Notes: generated by a model from the letters alone, not told the origin. 64,000 bases of DNA from G963663315 sp963668255 (GCA_965116595.1 OZ220708.1:496001-560000); one strand, 5' to 3'. Shown: positions 14,292 through 23,378, counted from the first letter of the stretch. Numbers and translations are program-made.

Positions 14292-15110
14292 ATGGCAGTC
14301 TATGCAGTGGGTGACATTCAAGGGTGCGCGAGCGCTTTTGAGAAGATTTTGACCAAAATCAGGTTTGATCCTTCCCGGGATCAGGTCTGGCTGTGCGGAG
14401 ACCTGGTAAATCGTGGTCCGGATTCGCTGGCGGTACTAAGGACAGTTCGCAGTCTGGGTGACAGCGCGGTAACGGTTCTGGGAAATCATGATTTGCACTT
14501 CCTCGCAGTTGCAGCAAAAATTCGCCGTATTCGTACCGATGACACTCTGAAACCGATCCTGAAAGCGCCGGATTTCGAAGAACTGGTTTCCTGGTTGCGC
14601 CAGCGGCCCCTGGTTTATCGGGACAGGAAACTGAAAACCATAATGGTTCATGCCGGAGTGTACCCGGGGTGGAAACGGAATCAGTTGATGAGTTACTCCA
14701 AAGAAATAGAAACCATCCTCCGGGGCAAAAAATACAACCGGTTCCTCAGAAACATGTATGGCAATCAACCCGATATATGGGACAAAAAACTGTCTGGCAG
14801 GAAGCGATACCGGTTCATTGTCAACTGCCTTACACGTATGCGTTACTGCAACTATCAAGGCAGTTTGAATTTCACGCAAAAGGGAGCCCCGGGCACCCAG
14901 GGTCCAATGTGGATTCCCTGGTACATGCATCCGCACCGGCGAATCAGAAATTGGCGAATCGTCTTCGGCCATTGGTCAACGCTGGGCTATCTTCAATATC
15001 AAAACATCATCAGCCTCGACAGCGGCTGTGTGTGGGGCGGGCGACTGACGGCAGTACAACTCGACGCCGACTATATCGCACCTAAATGGCAAGTAAAATG
15101 TCGAAAATAA
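14292..15110 (+). CDS. apaH: symmetrical bis(5'-nucleosyl)-tetraphosphatase
   Basis: A 272-residue ApaH hydrolase, cleaving Ap4A to two ADP and, in E. coli, removing Np4 caps from RNA. Metallophosphoesterase motifs are intact: YAVGDIQGC (residues 4-12), LCGDLVNRGPDS, VLGNHDLH, MVHAGVYPGW and VFGHWSTLG, with the final LDSGCVWGGRLTA typical of ApaH. It is cytosolic. It begins 3 bp after mlaA, so translation is probably coupled. The length matches the family, and the ATG follows directly. Confidence 0.95.
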   Translation: MAVYAVGDIQGCASAFEKILTKIRFDPSRDQVWLCGDLVNRGPDSLAVLRTVRSLGDSAVTVLGNHDLHFLAVAAKIRRIRTDDTLKPILKAPDFEELVSWLRQRPLVYRDRKLKTIMVHAGVYPGWKRNQLMSYSKEIETILRGKKYNRFLRNMYGNQPDIWDKKLSGRKRYRFIVNCLTRMRYCNYQGSLNFTQKGAPGTQGPMWIPWYMHPHRRIRNWRIVFGHWSTLGYLQYQNIISLDSGCVWGGRLTAVQLDADYIAPKWQVKCRK

Positions 15111-15206
15111 CAATCCCTGACCCAGTAATCCATTTCTGCCGGATTCGACCAGCCTGCACCGCAAGGATGATACGATACCCGATTTCTGACTGACTCGTAC
15201 AACTCC

Positions 15207-16502
15207 ATGTCCAGACAAATACAGGAATTACTGAAGTTTCTCGCTCGATCTCCGACCCCTTATCATTGCGTTTCAAATCTCTCGACCAGCCTTGAAGAAG
15301 CCGGATTCAGTTCATTGCCGGAAAATTCCGATTGGGCAGGATTGAACCCCGGCAACTATTTTGTCACCCGCAATGGTTCGTCGATTATTGCCTTCAGGTA
15401 TTGTCAGGATCCAGCCCAAAACGGGTTTCGATTGGTCGGGGCGCATACTGACAGTCCCTGCCTGAAAATAAAACCGAATGCGATTACTGTCAACAACGGA
15501 TACGCGAAACTGGGGGTGGAGGTATATGGGGGCGCCCTGCTCAATCCGTGGTTTGATCGGGACCTGGCATTGGCAGGAAGAGTCACGCTACAGGATAAGG
15601 ACGATTCAATCCACAGTTTACTCCTGAATGTCCGGCGACCGATTGCATTCATCCCGAGTCTGGCCATTCACCTCGATCGTGGGGTAAATGAACGACGCAC
15701 GATCAACAAACAGGAACACCTGCCTGCGGTACTGTGTCGAACCGATGAAATTGAACATGAATTCGAGCCTGTGTTGAGAAATTGGATCAGGCAGGAGCAT
15801 CCGGCACTTTCATTCACCCGGATTCTTTCCCATGAATTGTCCCTGTATGATCACCAGAGCCCGCAACTGGTTGGCCTTGACCAGGAGTTTATCGCTTCTG
15901 CAAGGCTGGATAATCTATTGAGTTGCCACGCCACCATCCAGGCCCTGATCATGTCAGGGAACAAATCCAACCAGGTGGTTGTGCTGAATGACCACGAAGA
16001 AGTTGGCAGTGGTTCAACCAGCGGCGCCGAGGGACAGTTTCTGCAATCTGTACTGTCTCGAATCTGCGGAGACGGTGAAACCATGCAACGGGCAATCCAC
16101 CATTCCATGTTTATTTCCGTAGACAACGCCCATGGCGTTCACCCGAACTATGCGGCCCTCCATGAGCCCGCCCATCAACCATTAATCAACAATGGGCCAG
16201 TTATCAAAGTCAACAACAATCAGCGGTATGCAACCAATAGCGAAACCGAAGCAGTATTCAAAGCCGTGTGCGCAAAAGCCGAAACGCCTTGTCAAATGGT
16301 GGTAGTGAGATCGGACATGGGTTGCGGTACGACCATAGGACCGATTACCGCAACCCGACTGGGAATCCGCACGGTGGATATTGGCGTGCCGCAATTGGGT
16401 ATGCATTCGATTCGTGAACTGGCAGGGGTTGCTGATCAGACTCATCTGGTCAAGTCCCTGATGGGATTTTTCGATTTCGCTCCCTGGCCGTTCCAGGGTT
16501 GA
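15207..16502 (+). CDS. apeB: M18 family aspartyl/leucyl aminopeptidase (ApeB type)
   Basis: A 431-residue cytosolic zinc aminopeptidase of family M18. The zinc and catalytic motifs are visible: LVGAHTDSPCLKIKPN around 82-97, SARLDNLLS (metal aspartate), LNDHEEVGSGSTSGAEG (catalytic glutamates), ISVDNAHGVHPNY, and the final MGCGTTIGPITATRLGIRTVDIG with MHSIRE (histidine ligand). It cleaves N-terminal acidic or neutral residues from peptides. The frame begins with ATG at 15207, close to the family N-terminus. The downstream neighbour is convergent. The assignment is secure at the family level; ApeB is the usual name in gammaproteobacteria. Confidence 0.92.
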   Translation: MSRQIQELLKFLARSPTPYHCVSNLSTSLEEAGFSSLPENSDWAGLNPGNYFVTRNGSSIIAFRYCQDPAQNGFRLVGAHTDSPCLKIKPNAITVNNGYAKLGVEVYGGALLNPWFDRDLALAGRVTLQDKDDSIHSLLLNVRRPIAFIPSLAIHLDRGVNERRTINKQEHLPAVLCRTDEIEHEFEPVLRNWIRQEHPALSFTRILSHELSLYDHQSPQLVGLDQEFIASARLDNLLSCHATIQALIMSGNKSNQVVVLNDHEEVGSGSTSGAEGQFLQSVLSRICGDGETMQRAIHHSMFISVDNAHGVHPNYAALHEPAHQPLINNGPVIKVNNNQRYATNSETEAVFKAVCAKAETPCQMVVVRSDMGCGTTIGPITATRLGIRTVDIGVPQLGMHSIRELAGVADQTHLVKSLMGFFDFAPWPFQG

Positions 16503-16505
16503 TTC

Positions 16506-16832
16506 CTACTGCTGGCCGCCCACCATGTAATCGACGATGACCTTGACCTGATCATCGCTCAAACCTGTAAAACCACCCTTGGGCGGCATTATACCGGTAT
16601 TGCCGGTGAAGCCATTGATTGCATTGCTGTAAAGTGTATCCATGCCCCTGGCAATTCTGGCCTGCCAATCCGCTGTATCATCGAGCCTGGGTGCTCCGGC
16701 AATACCAAAGCCATGACAAGCGCTGCATTTCGATTCATATTCAGACTTTGCGTCTGCAAAAACACAGTTCGATCCGGTGAGCCCAAATGCCGCCAGATGC
16801 AGGCACACCACTATATGCTTCCATATCTTCAT
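16506..16832 (-). CDS. small periplasmic c-type cytochrome (cytochrome c5-like)
   Basis: A 108-residue exported protein. The signal peptide covers about residues 1-26 (ending NCVFA). One haem motif, CSACHG, and the distal methionine in IMPPKGGF are present, as in class I cytochromes of the c5 type. The pattern GAPRLDDTADWQARIARGMDTLYSNAINGF is typical of that subgroup. It is a soluble electron carrier in the periplasm, and the reductase and oxidase partners are not in this window. It ends 3 bp after the convergent apeB stop. Confidence 0.9.
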   Translation of the reverse strand: MKIWKHIVVCLHLAAFGLTGSNCVFADAKSEYESKCSACHGFGIAGAPRLDDTADWQARIARGMDTLYSNAINGFTGNTGIMPPKGGFTGLSDDQVKVIVDYMVGGQQ

Positions 16833-16879
16833 CAGGGCAATGTGACTTAAATTGAGTCGTGAACGCAGCGTATCGTATT

Positions 16880-17227
16880 CTATCGCCAGTCGACAAAGGC
16901 AATCACCAGTTGATCAGCAGCACCGGAACCGGGAAACAAATCCATGTACCTTGCAGGCGCCCCGTAGGAGGTCAGCCAATTAACCACTGACTCGGCCCAG
17001 AGTCGGCCGGCATCACCACCAGGATATCGAATTTCGATATAGGTTTTTTCATCCTCTTCGTATAGAGACAGGATTTTACGGACTTGCGGGAGTGCAATGA
17101 CGTTGGCTCCGATCACATATTCCGGCCATTGCCCGCGGTACAATATTTCAGTATGTTCGGAAATGGCGAATGCGTTGAAACAGGTGGTAACCAGTAGGAC
17201 GAATGCAGCAGTTCGGGACAGTTTCAA
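16880..17227 (-). CDS. exported hypothetical protein (115 aa)
   Basis: A 115-residue protein with a clear signal peptide (MKLSRTAAFVLLVTTCFNAFA) and a small mature domain of about 94 residues. The mature part contains EDEKTYIEIRYPGGDAGRLWAESVVNWLTSYGAP and GAADQLVIAFVDWR. The profile (an alternating strand-helix with a conserved RYPGGDxGRxWAE stretch) suggests a compact periplasmic fold, but I recognise no named family. It lies on the minus strand, 47 bp upstream of the cytochrome gene, so the two may be co-transcribed. Confidence 0.65.
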   Translation of the reverse strand: MKLSRTAAFVLLVTTCFNAFAISEHTEILYRGQWPEYVIGANVIALPQVRKILSLYEEDEKTYIEIRYPGGDAGRLWAESVVNWLTSYGAPARYMDLFPGSGAADQLVIAFVDWR

Positions 17228-17422
17228 GTGATTGATGATGACGTGATATAACAGTCTGCGGAATTATAACCTTCGCCCTGCACATCGTAAAACCCCGGAT
17301 TTCGGGTCGAACAAATTTTTATTGACCTTGGCATCAGGATATATTAGGTTCCAAGGTAGCAGGAACAATCTTTTACACCAAGTAATTTCCATAGCATCAG
17401 ACAAGGATAGAATTGTTTTTCC

Positions 17423-18232
17423 GTGGGCAATCCGCTAAGTAATCAAAAACTCCGCTATTTGTGGGCTGGTTATGCCATCTCACTTATAGTGTGGTATGTG
17501 TGTGTCAAATGGCTGCCGATCGCATCATTTCAGCGACTTCCTGATCCTGTAACCGTTATTGTCGAGTGGTTGAATCCTGACCCGAGCTATGGACTGTCTC
17601 TGTTTACCTGGGATTATTACCTGCACATCTGGTACAGCACTTACCGTGCAACGGCTGCTTTTCTGTTAGCCGTTTTGTTGGGTGTTCCACTTGGAATTCT
17701 GATGGGATGGCGGGTCAAGGTCCATGAGTATGCTTCGGCACTGCTCGGTATATTAAGACCGGTACCCCCCCTGGCATGGGTGCCGATCGCCATTCTGATC
17801 TTTCCGGCGAATGAACCCGCGGTTATTTTCGTTACTTTTCTGGTTGCGTTTTTTGCTACCACTATGAATACCCTGCTCGGAGTCAGGTCGATTGACACTG
17901 ATTATTTCCGTGCCGCACAATGCCTTGGCGCCCAACCAAGGGATATATTGCGGGACGTGATTATTCCCGGTGCATTGCCGTCGATTTTCACGGGGTTACA
18001 GATTGCGATGGGGGCTGCATGGTTTTCCCTGGTAGCCGGGGAAATGATTGCCGCACAGTATGGTCTGGGGTTCATGATTCTGGAATCCTATAATCTGGTG
18101 CAATACCCGACCATTGTGATCATGATGGTGACACTGGGTATCGTCGGCTATGCGAGCAGCGCAATCATCCGGGTGATCGGCAATCGACTGATGCGCTGGA
18201 GAGAACAGTCTTTTGGATTGAGCGCGGATTAA
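17423..18232 (+). CDS. ABC transporter permease 1 (NitT/TauT type)
   Basis: A 269-residue inner-membrane permease with about six helices. The EAA loop is RAAQCLGAQPRDILRDVIIPGALPSIFTG, and the upstream LLGVPLGILMGWR and LRPVPPLAWVPIAILIF are typical of SsuC/TauC/NrtB-like permeases. It starts with GTG at 17423 behind AAGGAT (about 14 bases upstream). It is the first gene of a five-gene operon holding two permeases, two ATPases and one binding protein. ATPase 1 follows after 13 bp. Substrate is unknown; family members carry sulfonates, nitrate, cyanate or thiamine precursors. Confidence 0.9.
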   Translation: MGNPLSNQKLRYLWAGYAISLIVWYVCVKWLPIASFQRLPDPVTVIVEWLNPDPSYGLSLFTWDYYLHIWYSTYRATAAFLLAVLLGVPLGILMGWRVKVHEYASALLGILRPVPPLAWVPIAILIFPANEPAVIFVTFLVAFFATTMNTLLGVRSIDTDYFRAAQCLGAQPRDILRDVIIPGALPSIFTGLQIAMGAAWFSLVAGEMIAAQYGLGFMILESYNLVQYPTIVIMMVTLGIVGYASSAIIRVIGNRLMRWREQSFGLSAD

Positions 18233-18245
18233 CGGGGTTATCGGA

Positions 18246-19106
18246 ATGACTAACGAGCGCTCAAAGCAGGACAGGGATGACCGGAAACTTGGATTTCTCT
18301 CGGTTGACCGGGCAGGTAAGATCTATGACCCGTCAGGTGTACATGTCGTAGCCCTGGAGGAATGCTCCCTGGAAATTCCAGCAGGCGACTTTATTGCCGT
18401 AGTCGGACCTTCAGGTTGTGGCAAGAGCACATTGCTGAATATCCTGGCCGGATTTGATAATCTGACCTCGGGACAGGTCATGATGGACGGAGAACCATTG
18501 TCGATTGTCGGTCGCCCGCCCACCCCCGGACCAGACCGTGTCGTGGTTTTTCAGAATGGCGCATTGTTCCCCTGGAAAACCGTACTGGAAAATGTAGCCT
18601 ACGGATTGGTCGTGCAGAAAAAAATGTCGATGAGCGCAGCCAATGAAGAAGCGATGGATTTGCTGTCCAGAATCGGTAACCTGGATCGAATCGCGGACTC
18701 TTACCCGACGCAACTGTCATCAGGAATGCAACGCAGGGTTGAAATACTTCGTGCCTTGATCAACAACCCGAAGATATTGTTGCTGGATGAACCGTTTCGC
18801 GCCATGGATACGGTTTCCAAAACTACGATGCACGAACACCTGCTCAATATCTATGATCGATTTCAAAAAACCGTATTCTTTATAACCCATGATCTCGATG
18901 AAGCAATTTTCCTGGCTGATTCCGTTGTTGTTATGACCACCCGGCCCGGCACAATCAAACTCAGATTGAATATCGACCTGCCACGACCACGAACACGGGA
19001 TTTATTGACCAGTCAGCGGTTTATTGAATTGAAACAACAGGCCGTAACAGCGGTGCACGAAGAAGCCAAAAAGGCTTTTGAGCGGGGCGAGCGAGAGCTG
19101 GCATGA
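18246..19106 (+). CDS. ABC transporter ATP-binding protein 1
   Basis: A 286-residue cytoplasmic ATPase with Walker A GPSGCGKST (54-62), Q-loop glutamine at 103 (VFQNGALFPW), signature LSSGM (157-161, a variant of LSGGQ), Walker B ILLLDEPF (177-184) and the switch histidine in FITHDLDEAIF. The sequence is of the SsuB/TauB/NrtD group. It lies between permease 1 (13 bp upstream) and permease 2 (11 bp downstream). The C-terminus, after the D-loop, has about 60 residues ending with a lysine- and glutamate-rich helix. Energises import with the paralogue encoded downstream. Confidence 0.93.
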   Translation: MTNERSKQDRDDRKLGFLSVDRAGKIYDPSGVHVVALEECSLEIPAGDFIAVVGPSGCGKSTLLNILAGFDNLTSGQVMMDGEPLSIVGRPPTPGPDRVVVFQNGALFPWKTVLENVAYGLVVQKKMSMSAANEEAMDLLSRIGNLDRIADSYPTQLSSGMQRRVEILRALINNPKILLLDEPFRAMDTVSKTTMHEHLLNIYDRFQKTVFFITHDLDEAIFLADSVVVMTTRPGTIKLRLNIDLPRPRTRDLLTSQRFIELKQQAVTAVHEEAKKAFERGERELA

Positions 19107-19117
19107 GTGTCTGAGCA

Positions 19118-19903
19118 ATGAAATTCAACCGAATCAAATTTAACCGGTGGACTCAGTTCAGGTGGCGCGGAGTGGTTTCTGTTGTTTCCTTTTTTGTTCT
19201 ATGGCACCTGCTGGTAGTCACCGGGGTGTCCGGTTTTGCAGAATTGCCGACGCCGATTCAGACGCTGAGCACGTTTTTAGCCGAGTATCTGACAGATTCT
19301 GAGTACTGGCATTCCTGGATGATCAGTTTCCAGCGTGTAGCCATCGGGTTCATTATTGCACAGATTCTGGGGATTCCGCTGGGCCTGGTATTCGGCACCA
19401 GTGAGAAGTTCAGGGATCTGTTTTTCCCCGTATTTGAATTACTGCGCCCAATTCCACCACTGGCCTGGGTTCCGATCTCGATTCTGTTCTGGCCGACCAA
19501 TGAATCCAGCATCGTATTCATTACCTTTATCGGAGCTTTCTTTGTCATCGTTATCAATGTTTTTGACGGAGTAGGCAGAATCCAGAACGAACATATCTGG
19601 CTGGCGCGGTCTCTTGGCGCATCAAAACTTGATGTGTTTCATCGTATCATGTTGCCGTCGGTTATTCCCTCTATCGCCGTGGGCATGACTCTGGGTATCG
19701 CAATTACCTGGAATGTCGTAATTGCGGCGGAAATGATCGCGAGCGACAGCGGACTGGGTAGGATGACCTGGGAGGGTTATGTCAGTTCGACACCCGAGGT
19801 TGTCCTGATCGGCATGATCAGTATCGGTTTGGCTGGATTCATTTCCACCATCACCGTGGATTGGATAGAGAGAAAAATGATGCCCTGGAAGGAGAGTGGT
19901 TAA
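19118..19903 (+). CDS. ABC transporter permease 2 (NitT/TauT type)
   Basis: A 261-residue permease paralogous to permease 1, with six predicted helices and the EAA-loop segment LARSLGASKLDVFHRIMLPSVIPSIAVGM. GIPLGLVFGTSEKFRDLFFPVFELLRPIPPLAWVPISILF is the shared core motif. The two permeases differ strongly outside this core, so they probably form a heterodimer. ATPase 2 starts 2 bp after the stop, so translation is coupled. The function in the operon is import with the other components. Confidence 0.9.
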   Translation: MKFNRIKFNRWTQFRWRGVVSVVSFFVLWHLLVVTGVSGFAELPTPIQTLSTFLAEYLTDSEYWHSWMISFQRVAIGFIIAQILGIPLGLVFGTSEKFRDLFFPVFELLRPIPPLAWVPISILFWPTNESSIVFITFIGAFFVIVINVFDGVGRIQNEHIWLARSLGASKLDVFHRIMLPSVIPSIAVGMTLGIAITWNVVIAAEMIASDSGLGRMTWEGYVSSTPEVVLIGMISIGLAGFISTITVDWIERKMMPWKESG

Positions 19904-19905
19904 GA

Positions 19906-20688
19906 ATGACCAAAGGCCACATCAGCATCCAGAATCTTGGCAAGGGCTTTGTGAATCAGTCCGGCAAACCGATTAATGTAATACAAGACTGCTCGGTTGA
20001 ATTTGCGCCGGGTATGCTCAATGTGATCATGGGAACCTCCGGATGCGGAAAATCAACGCTGGCTTACCTGCTCGCAGGGTACCTGAAGGCGGATTACGGG
20101 ACAATGGAGATTGATGGAAAACCGATCACCGGACCCGATTCAGATCGAATCATGGTGTTTCAGGAAACCGCCCTGTGGCCCTGGATGACGGTAACCGACA
20201 ACGTCATATTTGGTCCGCTGGTTCGAAGTGAGATTCCAAAACAGCAGGCAAAAGTCAAGTCTGCCGAATTGCTGGACCGATTTGGCCTGATCGATTTCAA
20301 GGATAAATACCCGGATCAGTTGTCCGGCGGCATGAAGCGGCGGGCCGAAATTGCCCAGGCATTGATAAACAGTCCGGATATCATGATACTGGATGAACCG
20401 TTCCGCGGACTGGATGTGATGACCCGCGAAATACTGCAGGAATATTACCTGAAACTGTTCGAAGACACGGGACTGTCAACCCTGTTTATCACTTCCGAGC
20501 TTGAAGAAGCCCTGTTTCTGGCAGATCGGATCTACGTCATGGATGAGGCCCCGGACAATATAACCAAAGTGATTCATATCGACTTGCCGAGACCCAGAAC
20601 GATTGATGTCCTGACCACCAACCGGTATCTGGAACTGAAGCAGGAAGCGATGAACTGGCTCTATGCAGAGACTGCAGATACTCCTTGA
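19906..20688 (+). CDS. ABC transporter ATP-binding protein 2
   Basis: A 260-residue ATPase with Walker A GTSGCGKST (43-51), Q86 (VFQETALWPW), signature LSGGM (139-143), Walker B IMILDEPF (159-166) and D-loop FRGLD. The start was set at the ATG at 19906, with GGAG about 11 bases upstream; a longer frame begins inside permease 2. The switch histidine is unusual: FITSELEEALF has serine and glutamate where ATPase 1 has ITHDLDEA. If true, this ATPase would lack the catalytic H-loop histidine, so the pair would be asymmetric with one degenerate site. This is visible directly in the sequence. Confidence 0.9.
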   Translation: MTKGHISIQNLGKGFVNQSGKPINVIQDCSVEFAPGMLNVIMGTSGCGKSTLAYLLAGYLKADYGTMEIDGKPITGPDSDRIMVFQETALWPWMTVTDNVIFGPLVRSEIPKQQAKVKSAELLDRFGLIDFKDKYPDQLSGGMKRRAEIAQALINSPDIMILDEPFRGLDVMTREILQEYYLKLFEDTGLSTLFITSELEEALFLADRIYVMDEAPDNITKVIHIDLPRPRTIDVLTTNRYLELKQEAMNWLYAETADTP

Positions 20689-20727
20689 CCGAGTATTCTT
20701 TCCCTTAAACCACACTGAGATATTGAA

Positions 20728-21822
20728 ATGAAAAAAACTGATTTAAAATATTTGTTGGCTGGCGTAATGTTTTTGTTCACCGGTTCACTATATGCAGCGG
20801 AACCAGTGGACATTACTTACGGTTACCACCCGTACTGGACCGGCGGATGGAATGGTGTCATCATCAAGCACAAGGCATTGCACGAGAAATACCTGCCCAA
20901 GGGCAGCACGGTAAAGTTTGAAGCACATCTCACCGGCCCACCGATGGTAAACGCACTGCTGGCTGACAAGATGCAAATTGGCACCATGGGTGATATGCCC
21001 TCACTGGTGGCCACAACAAAACGACAGATTGCCGACATACGGCTGGTCTCCACGCCGATGTTCAGTAACGGTCAAAACTGTAACAAGATAGTGGTGCCGA
21101 TGGATGCGCCGGATTTCGCCAGTGTCGAAGAAGCCAGCGCTTGGTTGTCCGGAAAACCCTTTGCGGTTCACCGTGGCACCTGCGCCAATCGATTCGTTGA
21201 TTCGATTATCAGCAAGGGTGCGTTCGAACCTTCGGAACGGTTGAGCATGACCATCGAAGTCATTACCAGTAATTTCGAGGCAGGCAAGATGAAAGGCGGC
21301 GCCGCCATGTGGGAGCCTCATGCACGACGGGTTGTGGAAGCAGGTCACGCCAAATATGTCGCAACCGGTGCACCATGGGGTGAAACCGATGCCGACTTTA
21401 CACTGATGCGTCAGGACTTCATCGAAAATAATCCGGAAGCGGCGATTGGTTGGATGAAAGCGGAAATTGAAGCCATGCAATTCATCATCGACAACCCCTC
21501 TGAAACAGTCGATATCCTGTTTGAGGAGCTGACCGGTTATCCCAAGGCCACCATCTGGTCGGCGATCTATGAAGAAAATCCAGCGGCCATCGGTGGTGAC
21601 CCGGTGACCTATGAAGCCAAAATGATTTTCGATAATGACGTCATCACCCTGATGAATAATGGCTATGCCTTCCTGCATGAACTGAAGGTACTGGAATCGC
21701 CCGACGCACCGGAAAACGCCTATAACGACATGCCGATCAATGCAGCCCTGGAAGAAATGGGATTAACAGCGCCGATCGGACAGATAAAAGGACAACCCCG
21801 TTCGACCCGTCCGTATAATTGA
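20728..21822 (+). CDS. ABC transporter substrate-binding protein (NitT/TauT-like)
   Basis: A 364-residue periplasmic binding protein. The signal peptide is MKKTDLKYLLAGVMFLFTGS ending in YAA, followed by the mature EPVDITYGYHPYWTGGWNG. The first lobe has MVNALLADKMQIGTMGDMPSLVA, a pattern shared with SsuA/TauA-like proteins that read out anionic or amine ligands. A pair FSNGQNCNKIVV and HRGTCANRF each contain a cysteine. The ligand cannot be named. It is the last gene of the operon, 39 bp after ATPase 2, and a strong terminator follows immediately. Confidence 0.9.
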   Translation: MKKTDLKYLLAGVMFLFTGSLYAAEPVDITYGYHPYWTGGWNGVIIKHKALHEKYLPKGSTVKFEAHLTGPPMVNALLADKMQIGTMGDMPSLVATTKRQIADIRLVSTPMFSNGQNCNKIVVPMDAPDFASVEEASAWLSGKPFAVHRGTCANRFVDSIISKGAFEPSERLSMTIEVITSNFEAGKMKGGAAMWEPHARRVVEAGHAKYVATGAPWGETDADFTLMRQDFIENNPEAAIGWMKAEIEAMQFIIDNPSETVDILFEELTGYPKATIWSAIYEENPAAIGGDPVTYEAKMIFDNDVITLMNNGYAFLHELKVLESPDAPENAYNDMPINAALEEMGLTAPIGQIKGQPRSTRPYN

Positions 21823-21836
21823 TCTTTTATCCTCTG

Positions 21837-21873
21837 GCCCCGACTGATCCGATTCAGTCGGGGCTTTGTTTTT
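21837..21873 (+). terminator. rho-independent terminator of the ABC operon
   Basis: Arms 21837-21847 (GCCCCGACTGA) and 21854-21864 are perfect complements with a 6-base loop, followed by TTTGTTTTTG. The right arm overlaps the stop codon of the convergent osmC-like gene (21854-21856). On the minus strand the hairpin is not followed by a comparable U tract, so it acts mainly for the plus-strand operon. Confidence 0.85.
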
Positions 21874-22384
21874 GCAGGTCCGGCGCTTTGCGTTTCAATT
21901 CGAGGTCGACCTTCACCGGTTTTCTCAAATCATCCAGAACCGGGCAATGTCGGTTTACTGCCAGCCGCAATCTTTCGAGGTCTTCGTCACTGGCATCACT
22001 GACAATTTCAATGGTGCCGACCACTTCACTGAATCCTGCCGGAACGTCGTCATCAAGGTCAAAAAACCCTCTTGCATCGGACTTTCCAGTCACACTGACG
22101 GCAATATCCTGCAGATCGATATCGAGTGCATCAGCATAAAGCCGATAGGTCACTTCATGACAGGCTGCCAGGGCAACCAGAACATATTCGCTCGGACGAG
22201 GGCCTTGATCGGTACTCCCCATGTTTTCCGGTTGATCTACGATGATATCGAATCCGCGTGTCCTGACGTGGCTGCGAAAATCTTCAACCAGATGACTTTG
22301 CGCATGTACCTCGGCTTCACATTTGTCGGGCCGATTGCGCAGGATTTCCTGTTTATGTTCAAAAACTGACTTGAAGTTTCTCAT
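21854..22384 (-). CDS. OsmC-family redox protein
   Basis: A 176-residue member of the OsmC/Ohr superfamily, thiol peroxidases that reduce organic hydroperoxides. Two candidate redox cysteines are present at C75 (LAACHEVTY) and C147 (NRHCPVLDDL), the usual arrangement. It is annotated as OsmC family in general, not the Ohr subfamily, because the Ohr signature is not complete. It is transcribed toward the ABC operon terminator, and its stop overlaps the terminator arm. The cellular role is oxidative or organic peroxide defence by family analogy. Confidence 0.85.
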   Translation of the reverse strand: MRNFKSVFEHKQEILRNRPDKCEAEVHAQSHLVEDFRSHVRTRGFDIIVDQPENMGSTDQGPRPSEYVLVALAACHEVTYRLYADALDIDLQDIAVSVTGKSDARGFFDLDDDVPAGFSEVVGTIEIVSDASDEDLERLRLAVNRHCPVLDDLRKPVKVDLELKRKAPDLQKQSPD

Positions 22385-22459
22385 TTCATGTTCACTCGTG
22401 CTCGGATTTTCATAAAGAGTATAACAAGACGATACCCCGGGCGCCTGATGGAACCGGTT

Positions 22460-22930
22460 TCACCGATGGTAAGGTCCGCCTTCTATAATGGTCAGACAGC
22501 GATATAGTTGCTCGGCAACGACAAGCCGGGCAAGCGGGTGAGCAAAAGTCAGCGCCGACAAGGACCAGATTTCGTCGCATTGTTTGATGAATGATCTGCT
22601 CAGCCCTTCCGGGCCCCCGATTATCAGCGCCAGTCGTTCTGATTGATCGATCCAGCCACGCATCCTTTCCGCCAATTCAAGCGTAGCCCAGGTCTTTCCA
22701 CTTCGATCCAGGGCGATTACTCTGGTATCGGAGGGAATGGAGGATTTGATTTTATTTTCTTCCGACAGGATAATTCGATCGACATCTGCATTTTTTCCTC
22801 TTTTTGCGGCCCCGATTTCAATCAGTTGAAGGGAAACCCGGCCATGAATTCGTCGCTGGTACTGTCTGTAACCCTGATCCACCCAGTCTGGCATTTTATC
22901 GCCAACCGCAATCAGATAAATCTTCAGCAT
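22460..22930 (-). CDS. rlmH: 23S rRNA (pseudouridine1915-N3)-methyltransferase
   Basis: A 156-residue SPOUT methyltransferase that methylates pseudouridine 1915 in helix 69 of 23S rRNA on the assembled 70S ribosome. The trefoil-knot motif LALIIGGPEGLS (around 109-120) and the C-terminal LSALTFAHPLARLVVAEQLYR are characteristic. The length is the family standard. It lies downstream of rsfS and nadD on the same strand, the conserved gammaproteobacterial order nadD-rsfS-rlmH. The spacing to rsfS is 43 bp. Confidence 0.97.
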   Translation of the reverse strand: MLKIYLIAVGDKMPDWVDQGYRQYQRRIHGRVSLQLIEIGAAKRGKNADVDRIILSEENKIKSSIPSDTRVIALDRSGKTWATLELAERMRGWIDQSERLALIIGGPEGLSRSFIKQCDEIWSLSALTFAHPLARLVVAEQLYRCLTIIEGGPYHR

Positions 22931-22973
22931 GTTGCCTGTGCCGCGATCACTGTCAAAGAACAGGAATAGTTCC

Positions 22974-23378
22974 TTATCCTGACTGCTTTTCCTGTGAACC
23001 GGCTTCGACCAATTGAACGGGGTTCAGAAAAGCCTCGCTCCATAAACTCTCAAGGTCATAATGCCTGCGAGTGGTACTGAGCATGATATGTACGATCACA
23101 TCGACATAATCCACCAGTATCCAGTCCCTGGACTCCTCTCCTTCGATGCCTATCGGTTTCCAGTGAAGTTCGAGCATGAATTCCAGAACCCGGCCAGACA
23201 GGGTTTTTACGTGGCGGTCTGAGGTTCCCGTTACCACCACCATATAGTCAGTAATGTCGGTAAGTTTGCGTACATCAAGCACTTTGATGTCAACACCCTT
23301 GGCATCTTCAAGTGCGGCCACCACCCTGTCACACATTGCATCGGACACTGGAGTGGTTGTCTTTACGGGTTCATTCAC
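22974..23378 (-). CDS. rsfS: ribosome silencing factor RsfS
   Basis: A 134-residue RsfS (YbeB/Iojap family) that binds ribosomal protein L14 and blocks 50S-30S joining under starvation. The core VLDVRKLTDITDYMVVVTGTSDRHVKTL and DWILVDYVDVIVHIM are typical. The start was set at GTG (23378, reading VNEPVKTT), since GGGAGG lies just upstream; the longer TTG-initiated frame would put that site inside the coding region. It lies between rlmH and nadD in the conserved order. Confidence 0.93.
   Translation of the reverse strand: MNEPVKTTTPVSDAMCDRVVAALEDAKGVDIKVLDVRKLTDITDYMVVVTGTSDRHVKTLSGRVLEFMLELHWKPIGIEGEESRDWILVDYVDVIVHIMLSTTRRHYDLESLWSEAFLNPVQLVEAGSQEKQSG

Noticed and set aside
21001..21678. 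A 225-codon open frame antisense to the ABC binding protein
   Set aside because: A shadow of the conserved binding-protein frame.
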